A stretch of DNA of 64,000 bases from NCBI GenBank assembly GCA_037576215.1, contig JBANDB010000003.1, positions 2,232,001 to 2,296,000 of the forward strand, read 5' to 3'. Shown piece after piece: positions 10,643 to 22,927 of the stretch. Position 1 is the first letter of the stretch. The number at the start of each line of letters is the position of its first letter. Below the pieces are notes generated by a model. The model did no database searches. It was not told where the DNA came from and saw nothing but the letters and a program-made list of their open reading frames with translations. Made by a program: the position numbers and the translations under genes. The DNA comes from Armillaria gallica (lineage: Eukaryota; Basidiomycota; Agaricomycetes; Agaricales; Physalacriaceae).

Positions 10643-12697
10643 GCGGACACAAGCGAAGGAGCGATAGGTGCAGTATTGTCACAGGAGCAGGATGGAAAAT
10701 GGCGCCCAGTTGCCTTTCTATCCAAATCCCTCACAGTCACTGAACAAAATTACGAAATTTACGACAAAGAACTACTCGAAATCATGCTCGCCCTCGATGA
10801 GTGGAGACATTACCTGATGGGAGCAGCCCAGGACTTCGAAATCTGGACAGATCATCAGAATCTCCAGTACTTCCAAAAACCCCAGAAGCTGAACCGTCGG
10901 CAAGCACGTTGGGTAATGGAGTTGGCAGAATACCACTTCTCCCTTCACCATAAACCCAGAACAGCGAACAAAAAGGCTGATCTCCTTAGCAGGAGAGCAG
11001 ATCATGAGCAAGGAAAGGAGGACAACGATGAGGTTATAGTCCTCAAACCTGAACACTTCCAGGCAATGGTCATGCCCACCATCGAGGAAGTTCATACTAA
11101 AATCAAACAAGCCACACTCAACCACCACCGATGGGACAAGAATGTCTCTGCATCCCTCAACCACAATCGAGGAATGAAACTAGAAAACGGGTTAATCTAT
11201 TATGATTCCTGAATCTATGTTCCCCAAGATCATACATTATGAGGGGAAATTATCATGGTATTTCATGACCACATCACAGGGGGACACCCTGGCATTGAAA
11301 AGACCAAAGAACTCGTCTTACGAGAATACTGGTGGCCCAAGATGAAGAAGGACATAGAAACCTATGTCTGTGCTTGTGAAACGTGCCAATGAACCAAGTT
11401 GAGCACTCAAGCAAAGGCAGCACCACTTCATCCTAATGCCATTCCTTCCTGACCATGGACTCACATTTCCGTTGACATGGTCACTGGCCTCCCGAAGTGT
11501 CAAGGGTATGACACAATCTTAATGATTGTCGACTGCTTCTCAAAAGAGATCATACCTATTGCATGCTCCATGGAGCTGTCATCGGAAGGATGGGCCAAGA
11601 TCCTACGAGACGAAGTATATGCCAAACATGGGATGCCCCAAGTCATCATCTCTGACCAAGGCACAGTGTTTGTTTCCAAATTCATGCAAGACCTCTACAA
11701 GCTGCTCCAGATCAAAATGAACGCATCCACCGCCTACCATCCTCAAACAGATGGGCAGACAGAACGTGTCAATCAGGAGGTTGAAAAATACCTTTGAATC
11801 TTCGTCAACCATCTCCAAAACGATTGGGTAGAATGGCTATCACTCGCAGCCTTTGCCCATAACAACCGCATGCACTCAGCCACAGGAAAAAGCCCCTTCG
11901 AGGTCAATTATGGCTATAACACCTATGTTACCCTGGGAGCCAAACCCCAGGCGCCTTTCCGAACACCCGCTTCAACCACATTTGTCTCACAGATGCAAAA
12001 GATACATGCTGAAGCCAAACGAGCGCTGGAGAAAGCCACCAACCAGATGAAAGCCCAGTACAACAAGAAATGACCTGCAGTCAAATATCAAGTAGGAGAT
12101 AAGGTTTGGCTCGACATGACCAACCTTAACCTCCCACGACCAAAGAAGAAACTTGACAACAAGCGAACAGGTCCCTTTCAAATTGTCGCAAAGAAAGGAG
12201 CATCAGCGTACACACTGAAGCTCCCGATGAACTGGCATATTCATCCCACCTTCAACGAATCACTCCTCATGCCCTATGCACTGCCCGCATTCCCTAATCA
12301 AGAACAACTACCTCCACCACTGCCAGATCTTATCGACGGTGCTGAACACTACAAGGTCAAAAAAGTCCTTGACAGTAGGGAACAGAAAGTCAGAGGAAAA
12401 GTCAGGGAACCATGGTGCTGGGTAACAGATTATTTTGTCAAGTGGAAAGGCTATGGACCAGAGTCAAACAGCTGGGTACGAGAGGACAACATGGATGCTG
12501 ATGAACTCATCAATGAGTACCTCACAGAACATGTAGACGCGGTCATCAACAGACAGGAAGATTGGCAGTCTTATACAAATCCATTCACAGGAAAGAAGGT
12601 TTGGTATGACCAAGAGCAACTTTGGGACCTATTCGGGGACAACGACGATCCTTCGACATACACAAAGTCACCGTTCGAACCGACGAGCATACCATAA
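10643..12697 (+). pseudogene. gypsy copy 2 RNase H, integrase and chromodomain
   Basis: RNase H resumes with D-A-S/T-S-E-G-A, then K-E-L-L and T-D-H-Q-N-L catalytic regions (10577-11212; the true element part starts at 10643). Integrase follows with an HHCC zinc-binding region (about 11260-11395) and a DDE core: S-V-D-M-V-T-G-L near 11470, I-S-D-Q-G near 11650 and N-Q-E-V-E-K-Y-L near 11773. A C-terminal chromodomain (about 12340-12540) has F-V-K-W-K-G-Y-G and N-S-W-V. TGAs at about 11210, 11390, 11448, 11795 and 12071 break the frame. Chromodomain elements usually integrate into heterochromatin. Confidence 0.92.
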
Positions 12698-12732
12698 CAG
12701 CAGTTGGGACACCTGCCTTAATGAGGGGGTAA

Positions 12733-12915
12733 TGTTACGATTTATTCATTTTCTTTACCTAAGTGCCTCTTATCTTATCTTATCTTCAGCGCTTATCTTA
12801 TCTTATCCTTAGATCCACGACTCAATGGAGTCTTCACATAGCGATACAGTCACACTCTCATGACATGTACTTTATCTCGGCCACCGTATACTTGCTGATT
12901 CACTTTCTAACATGG
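12733..12915 (+). repeat. 3' LTR of gypsy copy 2, left half
   Basis: It begins TGTTACGA and continues through the TTATC-rich tract. It is interrupted after CTAACATGG by F2 and resumes at 14633, ending CCTACA at 14850. The TTATC tract has one extra unit of about 23 bp relative to the 5' LTR. Confidence 0.93.
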
Positions 12916-14628
12916 TGTCACACCCGCAGCGTGTCTAAGGGTGTAATTTTGCAAAATGACAGACCTTACACTTTAGCAATGCAGAGGCATCGCGAGCGGG
13001 CTGACAGTGCAAGTGGCACGTGAAGAAGCAAGGTCACTGAGGTAGAGAGCTCTATAACAGAAAAAGAAGCAACAGGATTAAAACATAAGGACTTCATCAT
13101 TGCACTGTACCTTACGGGCATGCACAGCAACAAGGCCGAAGGGCGAGCTAGATTGCCAAACCACCTGTTTGCAATAGAGGACTCAGCTGGAGTGGGATGC
13201 ACTTGTATGTGGGCCGAGGCTAATTTAGATAACGATGCACCTGTAATCTATGACGCATGGTCCCTGTGGATCCAGAAAAATGATATCATGTGTGGGGTAA
13301 TCAAGAGAACCCCAGGCATGGCCTAGAAACAGACTTCGGCTGATGAAAGTAGCAAGCAGACTGGAAAGCCAAGGCATTTCTTGGTTACCGAGTCTAGAAC
13401 ATGACACTGTCACCTTCGGAGCAGACCCAAAAGCCGAATACGAAGTGTGATCAGTGATCGAGGATTAAGCAGCTATTGAGTACACGCGCGCAAGCTACTC
13501 TGCTGCTAGGGCAAGCGACATAGACATCGCTTAGCCCTTTGAGGATATTAAAAAGAGGAAAAAGTGGTGCGCTGCCTAGAGCACTGGGCTAACTCGGATA
13601 AGGGATACCCGGCCGAAAAAGAAGTAAATTACTAAAAAGCCATTTGTAACAATCAATCTTCCATAGTATAAGTAGAGTAGATTTTCATGTAGTAAAAAGG
13701 CAAGATACCTACCCCCCATGTGCAGTAATAAAGTTTCAGTTTGGATCTGGACTTGTTGCGACGTGTAAGAGTTAGTAGCTTCGAGTCTCGGCTAGAATGC
13801 AAGTTTAGTGAGCTCACAGAGAAATAGAACAAGAGAAACATTTTGGATAAAAACTTCGGTTTACTTGAGATAAGAAAGAGATTCGGGGCAGTGACGCTGC
13901 GCCCATCTTGAGAGTTTACTGAGATAAATCTGAGAGAAAAGCTCTGTTCCTTTTCTGGTTCAGTGTAAAAAGAGAATTTGTGTTGTGTCGGCCTCTGTGT
14001 AGGTCTAGGAGTAGTTGCAAGGGAATCAGCCAGCTTGAGCTGTTCTAGCAGTTGCATGAAGTGTGACAGGTGTGCGCAGTTGGACCTCGTGGCACCGTTG
14101 TTAGGGCGAGCGCACTGTGTGTGAGGACTTGCGGGGACGGTTCTGAAAGTAATTAAGACCTGAGTGGGAGTGCCGAGGGCCTCCATCGTGACAAGTTTGG
14201 AAGTCAGGTTTAGCCACTAAGAGAGAGGCGGCATCACACGCAGATTAGATCTAGCGGCAAGTCATACTTAGCGAGCTCACTGACTGAACTTGGTCAACTT
14301 GTGGATCTGCATATCCGTGTGTTCAGGCTATTGAAATATATTTTGCCTTGAGGGTTGCGTGGTTCACCATGCTCTCTTGTAAAAAGCTCCAAAGAGCTAG
14401 AGAATTTGAGACTAGCTTGAAAATACTATGTTGTTGTGCGTATCGTTCTAGTGAGCTCACTGAGAGAAATTGGGATACTGTCAGCACGCAAGTAGAATTA
14501 AAATCCTTGCTCCCCTCTGCACTTAAGGAGATTGTGTGTATGTGTGTTTAGTGGGGTTGGGTTGGGTTGGGTGTGTGTTCATGCTAGGCCATGCTCAGTT
14601 TCACAGGTGCCTGTCACCAGCCTCATCA
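12916..14628 (-). mobile_element. F2 copy 1: 1.7 kb non-coding TG..CA element in the LTR
   Basis: The insert has ends TGTCACACCC and CCTCATCA, read as TGATGAGG..GGTGTGACA on the minus strand. Flanks are ATGG (12912-12915) and ACGG (14629-14632), a 4-bp TSD differing by one CpG-type transition. The host LTR reads continuously across the junction when the insert is ignored. The longest frame (13653-14186, minus, 177 codons) recurs in other F2 copies but resembles no known family. Three TAGYGAGCTCAC motifs occur at 13806, 14269 and 14449. Confidence 0.8.
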
Positions 14629-14632
14629 ACGG

Positions 14633-14850
14633 TGTACATATTATTAGGACCCTCACTTTAGTATAAAAGTAGTTTACTCAAAGCTGTATATTCCTTAGCT
14701 TTGAGCTAACATTTATTCATACCGAAACACATTCATTCTTGCTAAAGCACTAAAAGCCAGTCTTGATCGCCAATTACCATGAGACTCAACGGTGACTGTA
14801 CGAACGCGATACAGCTGTTGTTTACTCTTGATTGGAGTTCGGGTCCTACA
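14633..14850 (+). repeat. 3' LTR of gypsy copy 2, right half
   Basis: The LTR resumes with TATTATTAGG, then the TATA box (about 14661), the AGCTTTGAGCTAA self-primer (about 14696-14708) and the CCTACA end. It is followed directly by the GGAAG target duplication. Confidence 0.93.
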
Positions 14851-17489
14851 GGAAGGCAGCATTCAGAACCAACCAAGGCCTGTTCGAGCCTATGGTCATG
14901 TTCTTCGGGTTAACCAACTCCCCCATGACCTTCCAATGGATGATGAATGACATCTTCAAGGACCTCATTGCATCAGGCGCGGTCATGGTCTATCTTGACG
15001 ATATCCTAATCATGTCTAAAACCAAAGAAGAACATCGCCACATCACACACAAAGTTCTGAAAGTCCTATGAAAGAACAAGCTATTCCTTAAAGCGGAGAA
15101 ATGCAAGTTTGAGACTTTGGAAACAGAATACCTTGGAGTCATCATCAGCAAAGGGAGCATTCGCATGGATCCAGTCAAAATCGCAGGAATCACAGAATGG
15201 CCTGTGCCAGCCAAGAAACAACAACTACAGTTGTTCCTAGGCTTCACCAATTTCTACCGATGTTTCATCAAAGGGTACAGCAAGGTCATCAAACCTATGA
15301 CACAGCTGACAGGAAACGATCCATGGAAATGGGGGGTAGCACAGCAACTGGTGTTCAAAGAATTGAAAAGACTGTTGGCAGAAGAAGTGGAATTGGCAAT
15401 ACCCATGGAGAAAGGCAAATTCCACGTTGAGGCAGACGCAAGTGAGGGAGCGATAGGTGCTGTGCTGTCACAGGAACAGGATGGAAAATGGCACCCAGTT
15501 GCCTTCCTATCCAAGTCCCTCACGGTTACTGAATGAAATTATGAAATTTACAACAAAGAACTACTCACGATCATGCTTGCCCTTGACAAATGGCAACACT
15601 ACCTGATGGGAGCAGCTCAAGACTTTGAAATCTGGATGGATCATCAGAATCTCCAGTATTTCCGAAAGCCCCAGAAGCTAAACCGTCAGCAAGCATGTTG
15701 GGTAACGGAACTGGCAGAATACCACTTCTCCCTTCACCACAAACTAGGAATGGCAAACAAAAAGGCTGATCTCCTTAGTCAAAGAGCGGATCATGAACAA
15801 GGAAAGGAGGACAACGATGAGGTTATAGTCCTCAAACCTGAACACTTCCAGACAATGGTCATGCCCACCATCGAGGAAGTTCATACTAAAATCAAGCAAG
15901 CCACGCTTGACCACCACCGATGGGACAAGAATGTCTCTGCATCTCTCAACCATGATCGAGGAATGAAACTAGAAAACAGACTAATCTACTACAATAACTG
16001 AATCTACGTTCCCCAAGATCATGTGTTACGAGGGGAAATTATTGTGGGCTTTCATGACCATATCATGGCAGGACACCCTGGCATTGAAAAGACCAAAGAG
16101 CTCGTCTTACGAGAATATTGGTGGCCCAAGAGGAAGAAGGATATAGAGACCTATGTCCATGCCTGCGAGACATGCCAATGAACCAAGTCAAGCACTCAAG
16201 CAAAAGTGGTGCCACTTCATCCTAATGCCATTCCCTCCCGACCCTGGACCCACATCTCTGTCGATATGGTCACTGGTCTACCAATGTGCAAGGGATATGA
16301 TGCAATCTTAATGATCATCGATCGCTTCTCAAAGGAGATCATACCCATTGCATGTTCCATGGAGCTGTCATCGGAAGGGTGGGCCAAGATCCTACGAGAC
16401 GAAGTATACGCCAAACACGGAATGCCCCAAGTTGTCATCTTCGACCGAGGCACTGTGTTTGTCTCCAAATTCATGCAAGACCTCTACAAACTACTTCAGA
16501 TCAAGATGAACACATCCACCGCTTATCACCCACAGACAGATGGACAGACAGAACGAGTTAACCAGGAGGTTGAAAAATACCTTCAAATCTTTGTCAACCA
16601 TCTCCAGAATGACTGGGTAGAATGGCTCTCGCTCGCAGCCTTTGCTCACAACAACCGCACTCATTCTGCAATGGGAAAAAGCCCCTTTGAGGTCAACTAT
16701 GGCTATAATGCCTATGTCCAACCAGGAGCCAAACCCCAAGCACCTTTCCAAACCCCTGCCTCAACCACATTTGTCTCACAGATGCAGAAAATACATACTG
16801 AAGTGAAACAAGCACTTGAGAAAGCCGCCAACCAGATGAAAGCCCAGTACAACAAGAAGAAACATCCTGCAGTTGAGTATCAAGTAGGAGATAAGGTTTG
16901 GCTCGACACAACCAACCTTAACCTCCCACGACCAAAGAAGAAACTCAACGACAAGCGAACAGGTCTGTTCCCAATCATCGCAAAGAAAGGAGCATCAGCA
17001 TACATGCTGAAGCTCCCAACGAACTGGCATATTCATCCCACCTTCAACGAATCACTTCTCACTCCATACGTGCCACCTGCATTCCCAAATTAAGAACAAC
17101 CACCTCCACCACTGCCTGATCTCATCGACAGTGCCAAACACTATGAAGTTGAGAAAGTCCTCGACAGTAGAGAACGCAAGGTTAGAGGGAAAGTCAGGGA
17201 ACTATGGCACTGGGTTACAGATTACTTCATCAAGTGGAAAGGCTATGGACCAGAGTCAAACAGCTGGGTATGAGAAGACAACATGGACACCGATGAACTC
17301 ATCGATGAGTACCTCGCTGAACACATAGACGCAGTCATTAACAGACAGGAGGACTGGCAATCTTACACAGATCCATTCACAGGCAAGAGGGTTTGGTATG
17401 ACCAAGAGCAACTCTGGGAGCTATTCGAAGGCAACGACGATCCTTTGATGTACACGAAATCACCTTTCGAACCGACAAGCATACCATAA
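14851..17489 (+). pseudogene. gypsy copy 1 pol, 3' part: RT to chromodomain
   Basis: This continues copy 1 after the nested copy 2. RT keeps the Y-L-D-D catalytic box at about 14991. RNase H (D-A-S-E-G-A at 15434) follows, then integrase with the zinc-binding region near 16050-16180. The D-E part of the core is readable in the longest open frame (16206-17093, 295 codons), where the second catalytic region reads I-F-D-R-G. The chromodomain lies near 17140-17330. Stops at about 15069, 15533, 15999, 16180, 17091 and 17271 disable it, and most are TGA where a CGA is expected. The frame ends at 17487-17489. Confidence 0.93.
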
Positions 17490-17524
17490 CAGCAGTTGGG
17501 ACACCTGCCTTAATAAGGGGGTAA

Positions 17525-17925
17525 TGTTACGATTTATTCATTTTCTTTACCTAAGTGCCTCTTATCTTATCTTATCTTCAGCACTTATCTTATCTTATCC
17601 TTAGATCCGCAACTTCACAGAGTCTTCACATTGCGATACAGTCACAGACACTTGGTGTGTATCTTATTCTTGGTCACCATGTACTTTGTTTGTCACTTTC
17701 TAACACAGTGTACTTATTATTGGACCCTCACTTTAGTATATAAGTAGTGTACTCAAAGCTGTATATTCCTTAGCTTTGAGCTAACATTTATTCATACTGA
17801 AACACATTCATTCTCGCTAAGTGCTAAAGCACTAGTCTTGATCGCCAATCACCACGAGACTCAATGGTGACTGTACGAATGCGATACAGCCATTGTTTAC
17901 TCTTGATTGGAGTTCAGGTCCTACA
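17525..17925 (+). repeat. 3' LTR of gypsy copy 1
   Basis: It runs from TGTTACGA to GTCCTACA, about 401 bp, with TATATAA near 17738 and the AGCTTTGAGCTAA self-primer near 17774. The DNA to its right is a Plavaka-like transposase fragment, so copy 1 probably inserted into that older transposon. Its left flank is outside the window, so the TSD cannot be tested. Confidence 0.93.
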
Positions 17926-18200
17926 TATCCAATTGTTCTTGCTTTCTGACCAGTAATATCCTCCACTCAGCAGATGCTTGACCCTGTCCATAGATGCAAA
18001 TTTGTGAGCAATATCACAACTTGGAGCCTGATGATTGCTGAAAATAGAGCATAGATGAAAAAGCATGTTAAATCCTTTGAAAACCTCAGTTGAGTTATGA
18101 ATAGTAGGCCCAAATTGACAGATGTCATTTATCAAATGAGGGAGAAGATGGAGCTTTATCTTGACAAGGATCCGTGATGGTTCAACATCGCCAAATGCAT
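17926..18200 (-). pseudogene. Plavaka-like (CACTA-related) transposase fragment
   Basis: The minus-strand frame encodes K-L-H-L-L-P-H-L, then F-G-P-T-I-H-N-S-T-E-V-F, then S-N-H-Q-A-P-S and a terminal S-G-G-Y-Y-W. This series matches the C-terminal region of fungal Plavaka transposases as I know them. Only about 90 codons remain. The fragment is cut by the gypsy LTR on one side and by F2 copy A on the other (flank GCAT). Confidence 0.65.
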
Positions 18201-19577
18201 TGACAAGGCTGGTGACAGGCACCCATGAAACTGAGCATGGCCTAGTGTGAACACACTAACACACACACTCAACCCCACAAAACACACACACACAATCTCC
18301 TTAAGTGCAGAGGGGAGCAAGGGATTTTAATTCCAATTGCGTGCTGACAATATCTCAATTTATCTCAGTGAGCTCGCTAGGACGATGCATGTAACAACAT
18401 ATTTTTCTCAAGCCGTTCTCAAATTCTTGATTGCTTCAGAGCTTTTTACAAGAGAGCATGGTGAACCACACAACCCTCAAGGCAAAATATATTTCAATAG
18501 CCAGAACACACAGATACACAGATCCACAAATTGACCAAGTTCGGTCAGTGAGCTTGCTAAGTATGACCCGCTGCTAGACCTAATCTGCGCATGCCACTGT
18601 CTTCCTCTTAGTTGCTAAACCTGACTCCCAAACTCATCACCATTAGAAGCCCTCAGCACTCCCAATCAAGTCACAAAATACTCTCAAAAACTGTCCCTGC
18701 AAGTCCTCACACACAGTGTGCTCACCCTAACAATGGTGCCATGAGGTCCAACTGGGCACACCTGTCACACTTCATGCAACTGCTAGAACAGCTCAATCTG
18801 GCTGATTCCCTTGCAACTACTCAAGACCTACACAGAGGCCAACGCAACACAAGTTCTCTTTTTACACTGAACCAGAAAAAGGAACAGAGCTTTTCTCTCA
18901 GATTTATCTCAGCAAACTCTCAAGATGGGTGCAGCATCACTGCCACCAAATCTCTTTCTTATCTCAAGTAAACTGAACTTCTTATCCAAGATGTTTCTCT
19001 TGTTCTATTTCTCTGTGAGCTCGCTAAACTTGCATTCTAGACGAGGCTTGAAGCTACAAACTCTTACACATCACAACAAGTCCAGATCCAAACTGAAACT
19101 TTATTACTGTACATGGGGGGTAGGTATCTTGGTTTACTACATGAAATTCTACCTACTTATACTATGGGAGATTGATTATTACAAACAGTCTTTTAGTAAT
19201 TTAATTCCTTTGTCGGCTGACAATTCTTCGTCCGAACTGGCACAACACTCTTGGCAGAGTGCTGCTTGGGCCTCCTTTTAGTATCCTCAAAGGGCTAAGT
19301 GATGTTGATGTCGTTTGCCCTAGCAGCAGAGTAGCTTGCTGACTTGTACTCAATGGCTGCTTAATCCTTGATCACTGATCACACCTCATATTTGGCTTTT
19401 GGTTCTGCTCTGAAGGTGACAGTGTCATATTCTAGACTCAGTAACCAAGGAATGCTTCGGATTTTGAGCCTGCTCGCTATTCCCATCGGCCAAAGTCTGT
19501 TTCTAGGCCATGCCCAGGGTTCTTTTGATTACCCCTGCATGTGATATCTTTTCTCCAGATCTCCAGGGACTACGCGT
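18201..19577 (+). mobile_element. F2 copy A, truncated
   Basis: It starts TGACAAGGCTGGTGACAGGC, the F2 terminus, and follows F2 for about 1.4 kb to ACTACGCG, where another F2 copy begins at 19578. The remaining F2 segment, including the TGTGACA end, is not found directly beyond the inserted block, so the copy is truncated or rearranged. It contains the same AC-repeat, AAGTGCAGAGGGG purine box and GAGCTC motifs as the other copies. Confidence 0.75.
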
Positions 19578-21298
19578 TGACGAGGCTGGTGACGGGCACC
19601 CGTGAAACTGAGCGCAGCCTAGCATGAACACACACTAAACTCAACTCAACCCCACTAAACACACACACACACAATCTCCTTAAGTGTGGAGGGGAACAAG
19701 GATTTTAATTCCACTTGCGCACCGACAGTATCCCAATTTCTCTCAGTGAGCTTGCTAGAACGATATGTGCAACAACGTAGTATTTTCAAGCTAGTCTCAA
19801 ATTCTCTAGCTCTTCAGAGCTTTTTACAAGAGAGCACGGTGAACCACGCAACCCTCGAGGCAAAATATATTCCAATAGTCGGAACACACGGATGCGTAGA
19901 TCCGCAAGTTGACCAAGTTCGGTCAGTGAGCTCGCTAAGTACGACTCGCCGCTAGATCTAATCCGCACGCGACACCGCCTTTCTCTTAGTGGCTAAACCT
20001 GACTCCCAAACTCGTCACGATGGAGGCCCTCGGCACTCCCACTCAAGTCTTAATTACTTTTAGAACCGTCCCCGCAAGTCTTCACACACAGTGCGCTCGC
20101 CCTAACAATGGTGCCGCGAGGTCCAACTGCGCACACCTGTCACACTTCGTGCAACTGCTAGAACAGCTCAAGCTGGCTGATTCCCTTGCAACTACTTCTA
20201 GACCTACACAGAGGCCGACACAACACAAATTCTCTTTGTTTTTTTTTTTACACTGAACCAGAAAAGGAACAGAGCTTTTCTCTCAGATTTATCTCAGCAA
20301 ACTCTCAAGATGGGCGCAGCGTCACTGCCCCGAATCTCCTTCTTATCTCAAGTAAACCGAAGTTTTTATCCAAAAGGTTTCTCTTGTTCTATTTCTCTGT
20401 GAGCTCGCTAAACTTGCGTTCTAGCCGATGCTTGAAGCTACTAACTCTTACGCGTCGCAACAAGTCCAGATCCAAACTGAAACTTTATTACTGTACGTGG
20501 GGGGTAGGTATCTTGTTTTACTACGTGAAATTCTACCTACTTATACTACAGGGAATTGATTATTACAAACGGTCTTTTAGTAATTTACTTCCTTTGTCGG
20601 CCGATACTTCTTTGTCCGAACGGGTGCAACACTCTTGGCAGAGTGCCGCTTGAGCCTCCTTTTAGTATCCTCAAAGGGCTAAGTGATGTTGATGTCGTTC
20701 GCCCTAGCAGCAGAGTAGCTTGCTGACTTATACTCAATGGCTGCTTAATCCTTGATCACCGATCACCCCTCATATTCGGCTTTTGGTTCTGCTCCGAAGG
20801 TGACAGCTTCATATTCTAGACTCAGTAACCAAGGAATGCTTCAGATTTCGAGTCCGCTCGCTACTTCCATCAGCCAAAGCCTGTTTCTAGGCCATGCCCG
20901 GGGTTCTCTTGATTACCCCGCGCGTGATATCGTTTTTCCGGATCTCCAGGGACCACGCGTCATAGATTACAGATGTGTCGTTATCTAAATGAGTCTCGGC
21001 CCGCATACAAGCGCATCCCACTCCAGCTGAGTCCTCTATTGCAAACGGTTGGGTTGACAATCTAGCTCGCCCTTCAGCCTTGTTGCCGTGCATGCCCATA
21101 AGGTACAGTGCAACGACGAAGTCCTTATGTTTTAATTCTGTTGCTTCCTTTTTCTGTTATAGAGCTCTCTACCTCAGTGACCTTGCTTCTTCGCGTGCTA
21201 CTTGCACTGTCAGCCCGCTCGCGATGCCTCTGCATTGCTAAAGTGTAAGGTCTGTCATTTTGCAAAATTACACCCTTAGACATGCTGCGGGTGTGACA
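19578..21298 (+). mobile_element. F2 copy B, complete, inside an inverted duplication
   Basis: This complete F2 runs from TGACGAGG to GTGTGACA (1721 bp). On its right it is joined to a reversed gypsy LTR at the same base where F2 copy 1 sits in gypsy copy 2. Copy B and the adjoining gypsy piece are therefore a duplicate of 12466-14628, inverted. Differences from copy 1 include many C/T and G/A changes at CpG positions. Confidence 0.78.
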
Positions 21299-21746
21299 CC
21301 ATGTTAGAAAGTGAATCAGCAAGTATACGGTGGCCGAGATAAAGTACATGTCGTGAGAGTGTGACTGTATCGCTATGTGAAGACTCCATTGAGTCGTGGA
21401 TCTAAGGATAAGATAAGATAAGCGCTGAAGATAAGATAAGATAAGAGGCACTTAGGTAAAGAAAATGAATAAATCGTAACATTACCCCCTCATTAAGGCA
21501 GGTGTCCCAACTGCTGTTATGGTATGCTCGTCGGTTCGAACGGTGACTTTGTGTATGTCGAAGGATCGTCGTTGTCCCTGAATAGGTCCCAAAGTTGCTC
21601 TTGGTCATACCAAACCTTCTTTCCTGTGAATGGATTTGTATAAGACTGCCAATCTTCCTGTCTGTTGATGACCGCGTCTACATGTTCTGTGAGGTACTCA
21701 TTGATGAGTTCATCAGCATCCATGTTGTCCTCTCGTACCCAGCTGT
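21299..21746 (-). mobile_element. Inverted gypsy fragment: chromodomain end plus part of LTR
   Basis: The minus strand reads the last 68 codons of gypsy pol (21517-21723) and then the LTR start, and is nearly identical to 12466-12915 of copy 2. It has the same TTATC tract with the extra unit. It ends at AGCTGTT, where F2 copy C begins. Confidence 0.88.
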
Positions 21747-22927
21747 TGTCACACCCACAGCATGTCTAAGGGTGTAATTTTGTGAATTCACATACCTTAC
21801 ACATTAGCAAAGCAGAAGCACAGAGAGTGGACTAACAGTGCAAATAGCATGTGAAGAAGCAAGGTCACCGAGGTTGAGAGCTCTATGATAGAAACAGAAG
21901 CAATGAAATTAAAACATAAGGACTTCGTTGTTGCACTGTATCTTATGGGCATGCATGACAATAAGGCTGAAGAGCAAGCTCGCATGCACAAACATCCATC
22001 TGCAATAGAGAATTCAACTTTCAGTGGGATGCACTTGTACACAGGCTGGGACTAATTTAGATAACTACACATCTGTAATCTATGACACATGGTCTCTGGA
22101 GATCTGGAGAAAAGATATCACATGCAGGGGTAATCAAAAAAACCCCAGGCATGGCCTAGAAACAGACTTCGGCCAATGAGAATAGCAAGCGGGCTTGAAA
22201 TCCGAAGCATTCCTTGGTTACTGAGTCTAGAATATGACGCTGTCACCTTCAGAGCATAACTGAACGCCAAATATGAAGTGTGATCAGTGATCAAGGATTA
22301 AACAGCTATTGAGTACAAGTCAGCGAACTACTGTGCTGCTAGGGCGAGCAATGTTGACATCACTTAGCTCTTTGAGGATACTAAAAGGAGGACCAAGCAG
22401 CACTCTGCCAAGAGTGTTGTGCCAGTTCAGACGAAGGATTATTGGCCAACAAAGGAATTAACTTACTAAAAGACTGTTTGTAATAATCAATCTCCTGTAG
22501 TATAAGTAGGTAGAATTTCACATAGTAAAATAAGATACCTACCCCCCATGTACAGTAATAAAGTTTCAGTTTGGATCTGGACTTGTTGCGACACATAAGA
22601 GTTAGTAGCTTCGAGTCTCGGCTAGAACACAAGTTTAGCGAGCTCACAGAGAAATAGAATCAGAGAAACATTTTGGATAAAAACTTCGGTTTACTTGAGA
22701 TAAGAAAGAGATTTGGTGGCAGTGAAGCTGTGCCGGCCTTGAGAGTTGACTGGATATCATCTGAGAGAAAGCTCTGTTCCTTTTCTAGTTCAGTGTAAAA
22801 GAGAAATTGTGTTGTGTTGGCCTCTGTACAGGTCTTGAGTAGTTTGCAAGGGAATCAGCCAGATTGAGCTGTTCTAGCAGTTGCACGAAGTGTGACAGGT
22901 GTGCACAGTTGGATCTTGTGGCACCAT
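21747..22927 (-). mobile_element. F2 copy C, first part
   Basis: It starts TGTCACACCCACAGCATG and is collinear with F2 copy 1 until 22927. There E2 is inserted, and copy C continues at 26297. This copy is strongly CpG-depleted compared with B. The flanks of copy C (CTGT on the left, ACAG on the right) are not a direct repeat, which points to a rearrangement. Confidence 0.75.

Larger units (their letters stand above)
3682..14850 (+). mobile_element. Ty3/gypsy copy 2, nested in copy 1
   Basis: This is a full-length chromodomain gypsy element bounded by TGTTACG..CCTACA LTRs and a perfect 5-bp TSD (GGAAG at 3677-3681 and 14851-14855). The internal order is gag, protease, RT, RNase H, zinc-binding integrase and chromodomain. 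Two later TG..CA elements interrupt it: E1 at 9318-10642 and F2 at 12916-14628. Without these the element would be about 8.1 kb. Many stops, often TGA where copy 1 has CGA, make it defective. Confidence 0.95.

Noticed and set aside
13653..14186. 177-codon frame in F2 recurring in other copies
   Set aside because: It recurs only because the DNA is repeated. The frame is broken or altered in copies A-C and resembles no protein family.
14553..14571. Telomere-like GGGTT repeat
   Set aside because: There are only a few units, inside a transposable element, and other F2 copies have fewer. It is not a telomere remnant.
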